A DNA stretch of 64,000 nucleotides. It comes from Vibrio porteresiae DSM 19223 (GTDB lineage Bacteria > Pseudomonadota > Gammaproteobacteria > Enterobacterales > Vibrionaceae). A program made the translations under genes and the position numbers. Location: NCBI RefSeq assembly GCF_024347055.1, contig NZ_AP024895.1, forward strand, positions 2,480,001 through 2,544,000, given 5' to 3'. Shown here in pieces: positions 1 to 8,833 of this stretch. Positions within the stretch are counted from its first letter, which is position 1. The number at the start of each line of letters is the position of its first letter. The notes beneath the pieces were generated by a model. It made no database searches, had not been told where the DNA came from, and saw nothing but the letters and a program-made list of their open reading frames with translations.

Positions 1-3000
1 ACTATTGTTCCAGTAAGTACCTTACTACAGCGCCAATCGCCACGTTCCTTCTTGCTGCAACACACTTTGATGGTGAAGCGAGGCGATCGTTTCTCATTAG
101 AGAAACTGCGCCTGCAATTAGAACATTCTGGCTACCGCCATGTGGATCAGGTCTTTAGCCCTGGTGAATACGCTAGTCGTGGTTCCATTTTGGATCTGTT
201 CCCAATGGGCAGCCAAGTGCCCTATCGTTTTGATTTCTTTGATGATGAAATTGATACGATTCGCACCTTTGATCCAGAAAATCAGCGCTCAATTGATGAA
301 ATCGATAATGTCTGTCTGTTACCTGCTCACGAATTTCCGACGGCAGAATCGGCGATAGAAGAGTTTCGTAGCCGCTGGCGGCAACGCTTTGAAGCTCGCC
401 GCGAACCAGAATCGGTTTACATGCAAGTCACCAAAGGCACCTGGCCTGCGGGTATTGAGTATTGGCAGCCACTCTTTTTTGATCACACCGAAACTCTCTT
501 TGACTATCTGCCTGCAGATAGCCAAATCATTACTGTCGGCAATTTGGAACCAGCGATTGATCAATTCCTTACTGACACCGCTTATCGCTACGAGCAGCGC
601 AAAATCGATCCACTGCGCCCACTCTTGCCACCAGCAGAATTGTGGCTCAAGAAAGATGAACTGTTTGGCTTACTTAAAACCGTTGCCGTTATCCAACTAG
701 AACGCGAACGTATTGAAGAGAAAGCCGGACGCGTTAACATGCCAATTTTGGCGCTGCCTGATTTAGCGGTAAAGCATCAGCAAAAAGAACCATTGGCGGC
801 ACTGCGCCAATTCACAGAACAATTTGCCGGCAAAATTCTCTTTTCGGTCGAGTCTCAAGGTCGCCGTGAAGCACTGTTGGAACTGTTACAGCCGCTCAAA
901 CTCAAGCCCAAAACAGAAGCCAATTTCCAACAGGCATTAGCAAGTAACAGCAAATACACTCTTGTTGTCGGTTCGGCTGAACACGGTTTTATCTTTGGTG
1001 ATAATCAAGTCGCCTTGATTTGTGAGAGCGACTTGCTTGGCGATCGCGTTCTACAACGGCGTAAGAAAGATCGTAAAGTCACAACCAATAGCGATGCAGT
1101 TATTCGTAACCTTGCCGAGCTTAAACCCGGACAACCGGTCGTGCATATCGAGCACGGAATTGGGCGTTATCTCGGTTTACAGACTCTGGAAGCGGGCGGC
1201 ATCACTACTGAATACGTGGCATTGGAATACCAAAATGAGGCAAAACTCTACGTTCCCGTCTCATCTCTTAATCTCATTAGTCGTTACTCCGGTGGCGCAG
1301 AAGAGTCAGCACCGCTGCATAAATTAGGCGGTGAAGCTTGGGTTAAAGCGCGTCGCAAAGCAGCGGAGAAAGTTCGCGATGTTGCAGCAGAGCTGTTGGA
1401 TGTCTATGCCAAACGCGAACTCAAGCCTGGTTATAAGTTCCACTTGGATCGGGAACAGTACGCTACGTTCAAGAGTACCTTCCCATTTGAAGAGACCGAC
1501 GACCAAGCGATGGCGATCAATGCCGTGTTATCTGACATGTGCCAACCCAAAGCGATGGATCGACTGGTGTGTGGGGATGTAGGCTTTGGCAAAACCGAAG
1601 TGGCAATGCGCGCTGCGTTTGTCGCCACCGATAATGGCAAACAAGTGGCAGTGTTAGTTCCAACCACCCTACTTGCTCAACAGCATTTTGAAAACTTTCG
1701 CGATCGCTTTGCCAATTTGCCGATTCGTGTTGAGGTGCTATCCCGCTTTAAATCAGCCAAAGAGCAGAAACAGATTCTGCAAGAAGTGGCCGAAGGTAAA
1801 ATCGATATCGTTGTGGGCACACATAAACTGCTCTCCAGTGATATTCAATTTGCCGACTTAGGTTTGTTAATTGTCGACGAAGAACACCGTTTTGGCGTGC
1901 GTCAAAAAGAAAAAGTGAAAGCGATGCGCGCTGATGTGGATATTTTGACCTTAACCGCAACGCCAATTCCACGTACGCTCAATATGGCGATGAGTGGCAT
2001 GCGCGATCTTTCGATCATCGCCACCCCACCAGCAAGACGCCGCGCGGTAAAAACCTTTGTTCGACAAAGTGAAGAGAGCGTAGTGCGTGAAGCCGTATTG
2101 CGCGAAGTGGCTCGTGGTGGACAAATCTATTTCTTACACAACCAAGTCGAAACCATCGACAAAGTGGCTGCCGATTTGGAAAAACTGGTGCCAGAAGCTC
2201 GCATTACCGTCGCACACGGGCAGATGCGCGAGCGTGAGCTAGAAAAAATCATGAATGATTTCTACCACCAGCGTTATAACTTGCTGGTGTGTACCACCAT
2301 CATAGAGACCGGTATCGATGTGCCGACCGCTAATACGATCATTATTAATCGAGCGGATAGCTTGGGCCTAGCACAATTGCATCAATTACGTGGTCGTGTG
2401 GGGCGTTCACACCATCAAGCCTATGCCTATTTGCTTACGCCACCACCTAAAGCGATTACCAAAGATGCGATTAAACGGCTTGAAGCCATCGCCTCACTCG
2501 AAGACCTCGGTGCTGGTTTTACCCTAGCCACTCACGACCTTGAAATTCGAGGTGCAGGTGAACTACTCGGCGAAGAGCAGAGTGGTCAAATCCAATCGGT
2601 CGGGTTCACGCTCTATATGGAGATGCTTGACCAAGCAGTTGAAGCACTAAAATCCGGTAAAGAACCGACACTCGATGAACTGCTGCGCGAGCAAACCGAA
2701 GTAGAAATGCGTATGCCTGCTCTATTGCCAGAGGATTACATTCCTGACGTCAACACTCGCCTATCCATGTACAAACAGATTGCCAGTGTCGCGAGCGAAG
2801 ATGAGCTAGTAGAGCTGAAAGTGGAATTAATCGACCGTTTCGGTAAATTGCCTGATGCGGCGCAAAACCTACTCGCCATAGCGCAACTTAAGCTGGATGC
2901 AGGCCAACTAAAAGTGCGTAAAATTGAAGCACATGACAAAGGCGGGTACATAGAGTTCTATCCAAATGCTGACATTAACCCAATGTTTTTGGTTAAACTA

Positions 3001-3144
3001 CTGCAAGCACAACCTAAGCAATTTGCGATGGATGGCCCGACCAAATTCAAATTCACCTTGCCATTAGTGGACAGGCGCGAAAGAATGAGTTTTGTCGCAA
3101 ACATGCTAAACGAATTTGAGCAGAATCTTCTGCCAGCAGCCTAA
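1..3144 (+). CDS. mfd: Transcription-repair coupling factor Mfd (5' end outside window)
   Basis: Mfd is the SF2 DNA translocase that removes RNA polymerase stalled at lesions and recruits UvrA. The reading frame is open from base 1, so the start lies upstream of the window. About 1047 codons are visible, against a usual family length near 1150. The visible part begins in the UvrB-like N-terminal module. It continues through the RNAP-interaction region (PGQPVVHIEHGIGRY) and the translocase: Walker A GDVGFGKT at 1573-1596 and DEEH box at 1876-1887. The RecG-like motif (TATPIPRTL), the GRVGRS motif and the C-terminal TRCF domain follow. csiV lies 67 bp downstream on the same strand. Identification is very secure. 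Confidence 0.97.
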   Translation, partial: TIVPVSTLLQRQSPRSFLLQHTLMVKRGDRFSLEKLRLQLEHSGYRHVDQVFSPGEYASRGSILDLFPMGSQVPYRFDFFDDEIDTIRTFDPENQRSIDEIDNVCLLPAHEFPTAESAIEEFRSRWRQRFEARREPESVYMQVTKGTWPAGIEYWQPLFFDHTETLFDYLPADSQIITVGNLEPAIDQFLTDTAYRYEQRKIDPLRPLLPPAELWLKKDELFGLLKTVAVIQLERERIEEKAGRVNMPILALPDLAVKHQQKEPLAALRQFTEQFAGKILFSVESQGRREALLELLQPLKLKPKTEANFQQALASNSKYTLVVGSAEHGFIFGDNQVALICESDLLGDRVLQRRKKDRKVTTNSDAVIRNLAELKPGQPVVHIEHGIGRYLGLQTLEAGGITTEYVALEYQNEAKLYVPVSSLNLISRYSGGAEESAPLHKLGGEAWVKARRKAAEKVRDVAAELLDVYAKRELKPGYKFHLDREQYATFKSTFPFEETDDQAMAINAVLSDMCQPKAMDRLVCGDVGFGKTEVAMRAAFVATDNGKQVAVLVPTTLLAQQHFENFRDRFANLPIRVEVLSRFKSAKEQKQILQEVAEGKIDIVVGTHKLLSSDIQFADLGLLIVDEEHRFGVRQKEKVKAMRADVDILTLTATPIPRTLNMAMSGMRDLSIIATPPARRRAVKTFVRQSEESVVREAVLREVARGGQIYFLHNQVETIDKVAADLEKLVPEARITVAHGQMRERELEKIMNDFYHQRYNLLVCTTIIETGIDVPTANTIIINRADSLGLAQLHQLRGRVGRSHHQAYAYLLTPPPKAITKDAIKRLEAIASLEDLGAGFTLATHDLEIRGAGELLGEEQSGQIQSVGFTLYMEMLDQAVEALKSGKEPTLDELLREQTEVEMRMPALLPEDYIPDVNTRLSMYKQIASVASEDELVELKVELIDRFGKLPDAAQNLLAIAQLKLDAGQLKVRKIEAHDKGGYIEFYPNADINPMFLVKLLQAQPKQFAMDGPTKFKFTLPLVDRRERMSFVANMLNEFEQNLLPAA

Positions 3145-3211
3145 TGCTGTTTTTTGAGCAACCTCTGTTGCAATCATACTGATAGCCTTTGGCACACATG
3201 ACGGAGTCATA

Positions 3212-4003
3212 ATGAAAAAGCTGATCCCTTTACTTCTTCTTTTGGTGGCAATGCCTAGCTTGGCACAGCGGCAATTTGACATCGAGGTGATTATTTTTAA
3301 ACGTGCCGTAGACGCGGAAAAAGTAAGTGAATCATGGCCAAATACCTTGCCAACGATTAACGTCGATAATACAGGTAACTTTGCCGATAACGCTTATTTA
3401 GAGAAAAAGGGCGTGACTTTATTGCCAAGCAGTGAATATCAATTAAACGCTCAAGAGCAAACGCTAAAAGACCACGCAGGTTTCGAAGTTCTGTTGCATA
3501 CGGCTTGGCGTCAAGGCGATGAGGGTAAATCGCAAGCACCGATTTTCCATATCCAAGCCGGTAAGAATTACGCTGATTCATTTAATCCAGATGGCAGTGC
3601 TCGCCAGCCGCAAAGTGACGCACCAGCGCCAGTTGAAGGTGTTGTTGAACAAACCATGCCTGCTCCAATTTATGAGCTCGATGGAACCTTGCAAGTCTAT
3701 GTGCAGCATTATTTGTACGCAGAAACGACTTTGGATCTGAAAGAGCCAAGTACCCGTGATGTGGTTTTGAAAGACAAACAGCTGGAGTTGGAAGTCAGTC
3801 CTGATGATCAAGATGCCAATGTGCAACTCGGCCATTTAGAGTCGGTTTCTCCAACTCAAGAAGTAGAGACATTCCTCAAAAGCTATCGTATGGAACAAAA
3901 ACGTCGCATGCGCAGTGGTGAAACCCACTATCTTGACCACCCTCTCATGGGTATGATTATTCAAGTACGCCGTGTCGACGATTCGACTCAAGCTGCACAA
4001 TAA
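3212..4003 (+). CDS. csiV: CsiV-family peptidoglycan-binding protein
   Basis: This 263-residue exported protein matches the CsiV family (PF10972) by overall sequence and by position after mfd in Vibrio. Residues 1-18 form a signal peptide ending in SLA, followed by mature QRQFDIEVIIFKR. In V. cholerae, CsiV is a periplasmic peptidoglycan-binding protein needed for the outer-membrane lipoprotein LpoA to support PBP1A; that is family knowledge. No enzymatic motif is visible. The ATG follows GACGGAG about 8 nt upstream. A hairpin terminator follows the stop codon. Confidence 0.85.
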   Translation: MKKLIPLLLLLVAMPSLAQRQFDIEVIIFKRAVDAEKVSESWPNTLPTINVDNTGNFADNAYLEKKGVTLLPSSEYQLNAQEQTLKDHAGFEVLLHTAWRQGDEGKSQAPIFHIQAGKNYADSFNPDGSARQPQSDAPAPVEGVVEQTMPAPIYELDGTLQVYVQHYLYAETTLDLKEPSTRDVVLKDKQLELEVSPDDQDANVQLGHLESVSPTQEVETFLKSYRMEQKRRMRSGETHYLDHPLMGMIIQVRRVDDSTQAAQ

Positions 4004-4008
4004 TAACT

Positions 4009-4040
4009 GAGTGGCACCTAAGGGTGCCTCTCTCTTTTGT
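4009..4040 (+). terminator. Terminator after csiV
   Basis: GGCACC (4013-4018), loop TAAG, GGTGCC (4023-4028), extended by a few flanking pairs and followed by TCTCTCTTTT. The hairpin lies between csiV and the GNAT gene. Confidence 0.6.
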
Positions 4041-4056
4041 GCATAAAGGATTGGTG

Positions 4057-4596
4057 ATGACACCTGATTTTCATATTGTGACCCCGCGATTGATATTACG
4101 CTTGATCGTATTGGATGAATCCGATCAACTAGAGCACTGTATTCAATCCTCCCCTTCTCTCCATCGCTGGATTGATTGGTGTCATAAGGATTTTTCTCAT
4201 AATCAAGCAGAACGCTTTATTTTGGCGACGCGCTTAAACTGGGTCAAAGCAGAAGCCTACGGATTTGGGGTCTATCATCGCCGTACGAAACAGTTAATTG
4301 GTATGGTGGCGATCAACGAATTCTATCCCACGTTCAATATGGCAAGCTTAGGTTATTGGATTGGTGATGAGTTTCAGCATCAAGGCTATGGCAAAGAAGC
4401 GTTAAATGCACTGGTAGAGTTTAGCTTTAGCAAGCTTTCCCTTACCCGCTTAGAGATTGTTTGTGACCCAGACAATGAGCCAAGCCAAAAACTTGCCTTA
4501 GCCTGCGGAGCGGAGTTTGAAACCTTGGCTCGTCATCGTTTTCTCTACAATAACGAACCTAAAGTAGGTGCGGTTTATTCGATCATCCCTGAATAA
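4057..4596 (+). CDS. GNAT-family N-acetyltransferase (RimJ/RimL-like)
   Basis: A 179-residue acetyltransferase of the RimL type (Acetyltransf_3). It opens with FHIVTPRLILRLI, typical of ribosomal-protein N-acetyltransferases. The acetyl-CoA motif is YWIGDEFQHQGYGKEAL, with the Q/R-x-x-G-x-G/A pattern at QHQGYGKEA. The frame is open from a GTG at 4024. ATG 4057 is preferred because AAAGGA (4045-4050) sits 6 nt before it and the family start motif follows directly. The substrate cannot be told from sequence; related enzymes acetylate ribosomal proteins or small amines. A bidirectional terminator separates it from convergent ndh. Confidence 0.85.
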   Translation: MTPDFHIVTPRLILRLIVLDESDQLEHCIQSSPSLHRWIDWCHKDFSHNQAERFILATRLNWVKAEAYGFGVYHRRTKQLIGMVAINEFYPTFNMASLGYWIGDEFQHQGYGKEALNALVEFSFSKLSLTRLEIVCDPDNEPSQKLALACGAEFETLARHRFLYNNEPKVGAVYSIIPE

Positions 4597-4618
4597 TCTA
4601 GGTAAAGCTGTTCAAGAC

Positions 4619-4646
4619 AAAAAAACCGCCGATAGGCGGTTTTTTC
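4619..4646. terminator. Bidirectional terminator between GNAT gene and ndh
   Basis: AAAAAACCGCC, loop GATA, GGCGGTTTTTT. Poly-A and poly-T flanks allow use from both strands, serving the convergent GNAT gene and ndh. Confidence 0.85.
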
Positions 4647-4668
4647 ATGTCATGCACTTTCGTTACTC

Positions 4669-5958
4669 TTAGTGTAACTTCAAGTTTGGACGTAATACGC
4701 GGTTAATGCGACCAACCAACATCATTAAGCCAGTTTTGAACATGCCGTGTAGCGCCATTTGGTGCATACGGTATAGAGAGATATACACCATACGCGCGAT
4801 ACGACCTTCAACCATCATCGATCCCTTAGTAAGGTTACCCATCAAGCTACCGACTGTAGAGAAGCGACTAAGAGAAACAAGAGAACCATGATCTTTATAG
4901 ATATACGGTTTCATCTCACGACCATTTAGCTTAGCGATGATGTTTTTAAACGCTTGAGTCGACATCTGGTGTGCTGCTTGTGCGCGAGGCGGAACAAACT
5001 TACCGTCTGGTTGAGTACATTGCGCTAGGTCACCGATAACGAAAATGTCTTCGTCACGTGTGGTTTGCAATGTCTCTTTCACCACTAATTGGTTGATACG
5101 GTTAGTTTCCAAACCAGCGATATCTTTCATGAAATCAGGCGCTTTAATACCCGCAGCCCAAACCATGATTTTCGCGTGAATTTTCTCACCATCTTTGGTC
5201 GTTAGACCGTCAGCTTCCGCTTTGGTCACCATGGTAGATGTACGTACGTTAACGCCAAGCTTAGTCAATTCTTGATGAGCTGCAGCAGAGATACGTGGCG
5301 GAAGTGCAGGAAGAATACGCTCACCCGCTTCCACTAAGTTCACGTTCAATTTGCTGGAGTCTAAGTCACCAAAGCCGTAGTTACGCAGCTCTGCAACCGC
5401 ATTATGCAATTCAGCAGAAAGTTCAACACCCGTTGCACCACCACCGACAATAGCGATATCGACAGTGCCGTTACCTTGATTGGCGTGCAGTTTTAGAAAC
5501 TCATTGTTCATTTCAGTGCGGAAACGGTGTGCCTGTTCAGGACTGTCTAGGAAGATACAGTGCTGACGAACACCTTCGGTATTGAAATCGTTTGAAGTAG
5601 AACCAATCGCCAAAACAAGAATATCGTATTCAAGTTCACGTTGTGGCATCAGTAACTCACCTGCTTCGTCGTGCTGTTCCGCTAACACGATTTTCTTCGC
5701 GTCACGGTCGATCGACTGTAAGCTGCCGAGTTGGAATTCAAAGCTGTGATTACGCGCATGAGCACGATAGCTCAACGCATCAACACCTTCATCAAGAGAA
5801 CCTGTTGCTACTTCATGCAGCAATGGTTTCCAAAGGTGGCTAGATTTACGATCAACAAGAGTAATTTTTGCGCGTTTTTTTCGGCCAAGAGTACGACCTA
5901 ATTTGGTTACCAGCTCAAGGCCGCCAGCGCCTCCGCCTACAACAATAATGCGTGTCAC
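4669..5958 (-). CDS. ndh: Type II NADH:quinone oxidoreductase
   Basis: Non-proton-pumping NADH dehydrogenase (NDH-2) that passes electrons from NADH through FAD to quinone at the inner-membrane face. It has 429 residues, the family norm. Two Rossmann nucleotide-binding motifs are visible: GGGAGG at residues 8-13 (FAD) and GGGATG at 172-177 (NADH). The C-terminal region with amphipathic segments is also present, as expected for membrane anchoring. The start is GTG at 5958, with GAGGA about 10 nt upstream. A match to the FNR consensus lies about 200 bp upstream, in line with anaerobic repression of ndh by FNR in E. coli. ycfP, thiK, lpoB and hinT are upstream, as in enterics. Confidence 0.95.
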   Translation of the reverse strand: MTRIIVVGGGAGGLELVTKLGRTLGRKKRAKITLVDRKSSHLWKPLLHEVATGSLDEGVDALSYRAHARNHSFEFQLGSLQSIDRDAKKIVLAEQHDEAGELLMPQRELEYDILVLAIGSTSNDFNTEGVRQHCIFLDSPEQAHRFRTEMNNEFLKLHANQGNGTVDIAIVGGGATGVELSAELHNAVAELRNYGFGDLDSSKLNVNLVEAGERILPALPPRISAAAHQELTKLGVNVRTSTMVTKAEADGLTTKDGEKIHAKIMVWAAGIKAPDFMKDIAGLETNRINQLVVKETLQTTRDEDIFVIGDLAQCTQPDGKFVPPRAQAAHQMSTQAFKNIIAKLNGREMKPYIYKDHGSLVSLSRFSTVGSLMGNLTKGSMMVEGRIARMVYISLYRMHQMALHGMFKTGLMMLVGRINRVLRPNLKLH

Positions 5959-6155
5959 TTTACAAAGATCCTCAAAAAATAAACATTAGTAATTTTTTTT
6001 CCATTCGACTTAGCCAAACAGAAAGAATTTTGTCAGGTGTGGTAAGAGCCACACTCTTATGAGGTTCATAAACAACCGATTGATACTGAGATGCCGTAAC
6101 AAAGTTAACTAACATCAAAGTTTAGGCGAGTTTTTCGCTCGCTCTTAATTTTTTT

Positions 6156-6169
6156 TTGATATCTATCAA
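6156..6169. promoter_or_regulatory. FNR-type operator upstream of ndh
   Basis: TTGATATCTATCAA is an exact match to the palindromic FNR consensus TTGAT-N4-ATCAA. It lies in T-rich DNA upstream of ndh, which FNR represses in E. coli. A further TTTTTTGAT half-site follows at 6172-6180. The box lies just downstream of a possible minus-strand -10 element, a position compatible with repression. Confidence 0.7.
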
Positions 6170-6187
6170 TTTTTTTTGATGGCAGTC

Positions 6188-6215
6188 ATTATATAGAGCA
6201 AATCGGGTCACGCAA
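6188..6215 (-). promoter_or_regulatory. Candidate ndh promoter
   Basis: On the minus strand a perfect TATAAT (6188-6193) has a weak -35 TTGCGT (6210-6215) 16 nt upstream. The FNR-type box follows 19 nt downstream of the -10. The -10 is convincing; the start site is inferred. Confidence 0.45.
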
Positions 6216-6261
6216 CTAAAGAATTCGTCGATTCTGTCTCTTTTTTAGGCAAACCCACAAT

Positions 6262-6290
6262 AAAAAAGCGGCTATCAATGATTGCCGCTA
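6262..6290 (-). terminator. Terminator after ycfP
   Basis: Read on the minus strand: AGCGGC, 11-nt loop, GCCGCT, then TTTTTTATTG. It lies just past the ycfP stop and separates ycfP from ndh. Confidence 0.7.
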
Positions 6291-6312
6291 ATTACAAAAC
6301 GCTAAGTTATGA

Positions 6313-6852
6313 TTACGCGTTTTTGAACGCCTTTAACAACTGAAGATGGTGAGAAATTTTAGGGAATTTATGCGGCTGTTTTTCATCCCACATGATGGAA
6401 TAGTAAGGTGAGAGTTCCGCAGCAGAGTCACGACTATTAAGAATGCCATCGTCGCGAGACAAAAAGACCAAACACCGGCTTGCATTATTATTACGAAAGC
6501 CCGCAATACATTTCGTCGCGATATCTTCATACTCTTCAGGACGATCGATTTTGTCACCCATGGTCAATTCTGGATGGAGATTGGGGTTAAACAAGGCTTG
6601 CTTTATCCCACACAGAAAACCGACTCGTTCTGACCAATAAGCCCCTAATCCAACACCACAGATTAATGGTGAGGGATCATCACTGGTTTCAATCGCTTTT
6701 TGTACTTCATTTAGCAGATGTTGCATATCATGTTTAGGATGCTGAGTGCTGTAACTAATGAAACGCACATCGTCATCGATAAACTGTAACTGCATTATTT
6801 TTTCGTGGTTACCAGGGCTGGTAGAATCATACCCGTGTAAATATAAAATCAT
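6313..6852 (-). CDS. ycfP: YcfP-family (UPF0227) alpha/beta-hydrolase-like protein
   Basis: A 179-residue protein very close to E. coli YcfP (UPF0227, PF05728): MILYLHGYDSTSPGNHEK at the start and FPKISHHLQLLKAFK at the end. The fold is alpha/beta hydrolase, with the oxyanion-type LHG motif near residues 5-7. The nucleophile elbow reads GVGLG, with Gly where the catalytic Ser of GxSxG would be. As I recall E. coli YcfP, it has the same Gly, so classical esterase activity is doubtful. Neighbours thiK and ndh match the enteric order. Function is unknown. Confidence 0.88.
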   Translation of the reverse strand: MILYLHGYDSTSPGNHEKIMQLQFIDDDVRFISYSTQHPKHDMQHLLNEVQKAIETSDDPSPLICGVGLGAYWSERVGFLCGIKQALFNPNLHPELTMGDKIDRPEEYEDIATKCIAGFRNNNASRCLVFLSRDDGILNSRDSAAELSPYYSIMWDEKQPHKFPKISHHLQLLKAFKNA

Positions 6853-6941
6853 GGCACTTCCCTGCTTTAACGTTCAGATGGAAGTCAGATCTGAGCTGAC
6901 GCTCTTTTAATCTACCTGACTTTCATGATGAAACAGTGATC

Positions 6942-7793
6942 CTACTTACATAAATTCTCTTTGATTTGAATGGCTTGTTGCTCATATATGGGATCACCAC
7001 GTAAATGAAATGCGAGTAAATACCACAGCAGTGCCAACATTTGCACCCGAATGGACCATTGCGTCACGCCTTCGATCCAAGCGTCAACAGTATCTATGTC
7101 GCGCAACTGACAATAACGAGCAATATGAGCGGGATTGAGTTTATCTTCTGTGGTCAACAGCATCGCAAGATCCAAGCGAGGATCAGCAATTCCCGCGTAT
7201 TCCCAATCGATGACACGCAAGCCTTGCGCCGTTTTGACTAAGTTGTGTGGCCCCAAGTCAAAATGGCATAACGTCAACTCTTCAGGTTCGAGGGTCGGAA
7301 CTGAACGCCAGCGCTGATATAACACCTTTAACGCCTCATCCTGAACCGATGCCGGTAATTGCATCCAGTAATGATCAACGCGAGCGGTATAGTTAAAAGG
7401 AGCGACTGGTATTCGCTTTTTATCAAGCAAATGGATGCGTACTAAGGTTTTCAGCTGAAGATCAAACTCAGCATCATTGAATTGGTCACCATCAATCCAC
7501 TCAACGAGCAGGCCTTTCTCATTAATAAACACTGCCTTCGGGCCAATCACATCGTGCTCGATAGCTTTAAGAATTTGATATTCTTGGAAACGAGAAATGG
7601 TAAAAGCGTTGGTTAACTCAGAAATCGGCCGCCACACATAATTGCCTTTATGCGGCGCCACAATTTTCCAACAGCGGTTAGTTAACCCACCAGCGAGTGT
7701 TTCTGCAAACGCTGGCGGGACATCAAAGAAACGAGTCAATGACGATAAAGTAGGATCCAGCTGACACGCTTCTACCCATGCTATCTTAGCCAT
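6942..7793 (-). CDS. thiK: Thiamine kinase / choline-kinase-like phosphotransferase
   Basis: A 283-residue aminoglycoside-phosphotransferase-fold kinase. The Brenner motif HFDLGPHN lies near residue 177 and the metal-binding DWE near 196. Position between ycfP and lpoB matches ycfN/thiK of E. coli, which phosphorylates thiamine in salvage, so thiamine kinase is the best call; choline or another small alcohol is possible. ATG 7793 is preferred over the GTG three bases upstream because AAGGAG is then 8 nt away. lpoB is 34 bp upstream, so the genes are likely co-transcribed. Confidence 0.75.
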   Translation of the reverse strand: MAKIAWVEACQLDPTLSSLTRFFDVPPAFAETLAGGLTNRCWKIVAPHKGNYVWRPISELTNAFTISRFQEYQILKAIEHDVIGPKAVFINEKGLLVEWIDGDQFNDAEFDLQLKTLVRIHLLDKKRIPVAPFNYTARVDHYWMQLPASVQDEALKVLYQRWRSVPTLEPEELTLCHFDLGPHNLVKTAQGLRVIDWEYAGIADPRLDLAMLLTTEDKLNPAHIARYCQLRDIDTVDAWIEGVTQWSIRVQMLALLWYLLAFHLRGDPIYEQQAIQIKENLCK

Positions 7794-7827
7794 CACTCGT
7801 CTCCTTAAAGGGGGCTAGCGGAATCAA

Positions 7828-8418
7828 TTACAAGCCAAATAGGCTCTTCTGTTCTTGCTTACGAATTTCAGTTTCGTCGGCCCATTCGATAAGACCTGTT
7901 TTGAGGTCCATTAGGCGCATGGTCATCTTGTAGTACACATCTTTGTCGCTACCTGCATTTTTCACAATGCTCGATAGGTTACCGTATAACATGTACTGAG
8001 CGCCGACCATTTTACCAAACTGAATTGCTGAGTTTTGATCGACCAATTCGTCGTTGTTTTGGAATTTAAGCTGTTGACGAACGGATTCTACTCGGTCCAT
8101 ATCAACAAAACGGAACTTACCAGAGTTCAACATTTTTGTACTGATTGAGTCGGTGATAGATTCAGTATCGATGTGCTCACTGGTTTTGTTTTTGATCCGT
8201 TCAACAAACACGATTGGACGTTTATCGTGTGTAATCGCAGCAACCGAACCTGACATCATCATGCTGTCGACCATATCTGCGGCAATTTTTTGCAAGTCAG
8301 TTGAACCAAAGTCAGCCGTCACAGTTTCGACGCCCTGTGCATCACCATAAGTGACTTTATTGGCACAACCACCAAGTAGGACAGTTAATCCCAGTACAGC
8401 CCATAAACCTTTGTTCAT
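7828..8418 (-). CDS. lpoB: Penicillin-binding protein activator LpoB
   Basis: A 196-residue outer-membrane lipoprotein of the LpoB family, which activates the peptidoglycan synthase PBP1B from the outer membrane. The signal peptide ends in lipobox LLGGC, with the lipidated Cys at residue 18. The globular part has the family pattern (PIVFVERIKNKTSEHIDT, then SGKFRFVD) and ends near WADETEIRKQEQKS. The start is ATG 8418 with GAGG about 9 nt upstream. It is 25 bp downstream of ycfL in the hinT-to-ycfP cluster, as in E. coli. Confidence 0.92.
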   Translation of the reverse strand: MNKGLWAVLGLTVLLGGCANKVTYGDAQGVETVTADFGSTDLQKIAADMVDSMMMSGSVAAITHDKRPIVFVERIKNKTSEHIDTESITDSISTKMLNSGKFRFVDMDRVESVRQQLKFQNNDELVDQNSAIQFGKMVGAQYMLYGNLSSIVKNAGSDKDVYYKMTMRLMDLKTGLIEWADETEIRKQEQKSLFGL

Positions 8419-8443
8419 TTTTAAAACCTCAAACTATGTCAAT

Positions 8444-8833
8444 TCATTGATTAAACTGGCGAATTTGCACACGAAATTGCGTACCGTTAGGTTTGATTGA
8501 TACTTCAGACAAGGTCAGATCCTCTCCGCCACGGACAATCGCTTGTTGCCATGCACTTGGCTGAGTATTCACTTCTAAACCTTGGGCATCGTACCAATAA
8601 AAACGATACTGAATAAATTGGTCACCCTTGTAATGACTGGTTAGCCTCACCACGCCTCGTGTGTGACCATTAAGTTGAGTCGTCGTGATCTCATCAACTT
8701 TCAGTCTGTCACCTAAAACATGGTCACCAAACAACACGCGTTGATTTGCGCCATCGACTTGCAAACCTGCGGTATTTTCAGCACAACCGGCAAGAAGCCC
8801 GATTGCGAGCACTGCACCCAGCCATTTTTTCAT
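8444..8833 (-). CDS. ycfL: YcfL-family lipoprotein (DUF1425)
   Basis: A 129-residue predicted lipoprotein with lipobox LLAGC (Cys at residue 17 from this start). It matches YcfL (DUF1425, PF07233), found next to lpoB in enterics; YQYRFYWYDAQGLEV-like text (here IQYRFYWYDAQG) is characteristic. ATG 8833 shares one base with the upstream stop (TGATG), and AGGGAA lies 6 nt before it, so translational coupling is likely. A GTG three bases upstream is the alternative start. No function is established; co-occurrence with lpoB suggests an envelope role (inference). Confidence 0.82.
   Translation of the reverse strand: MKKWLGAVLAIGLLAGCAENTAGLQVDGANQRVLFGDHVLGDRLKVDEITTTQLNGHTRGVVRLTSHYKGDQFIQYRFYWYDAQGLEVNTQPSAWQQAIVRGGEDLTLSEVSIKPNGTQFRVQIRQFNQ

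Larger units (their letters stand above)
5959..6312. other. 354-bp gap between ndh and ycfP
   Basis: No coding sequence is evident. It holds the ycfP terminator (about 6262-6290), the candidate ndh promoter and the FNR-type box. The stretch from about 6145 to 6180 is very T-rich. Confidence 0.7.
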
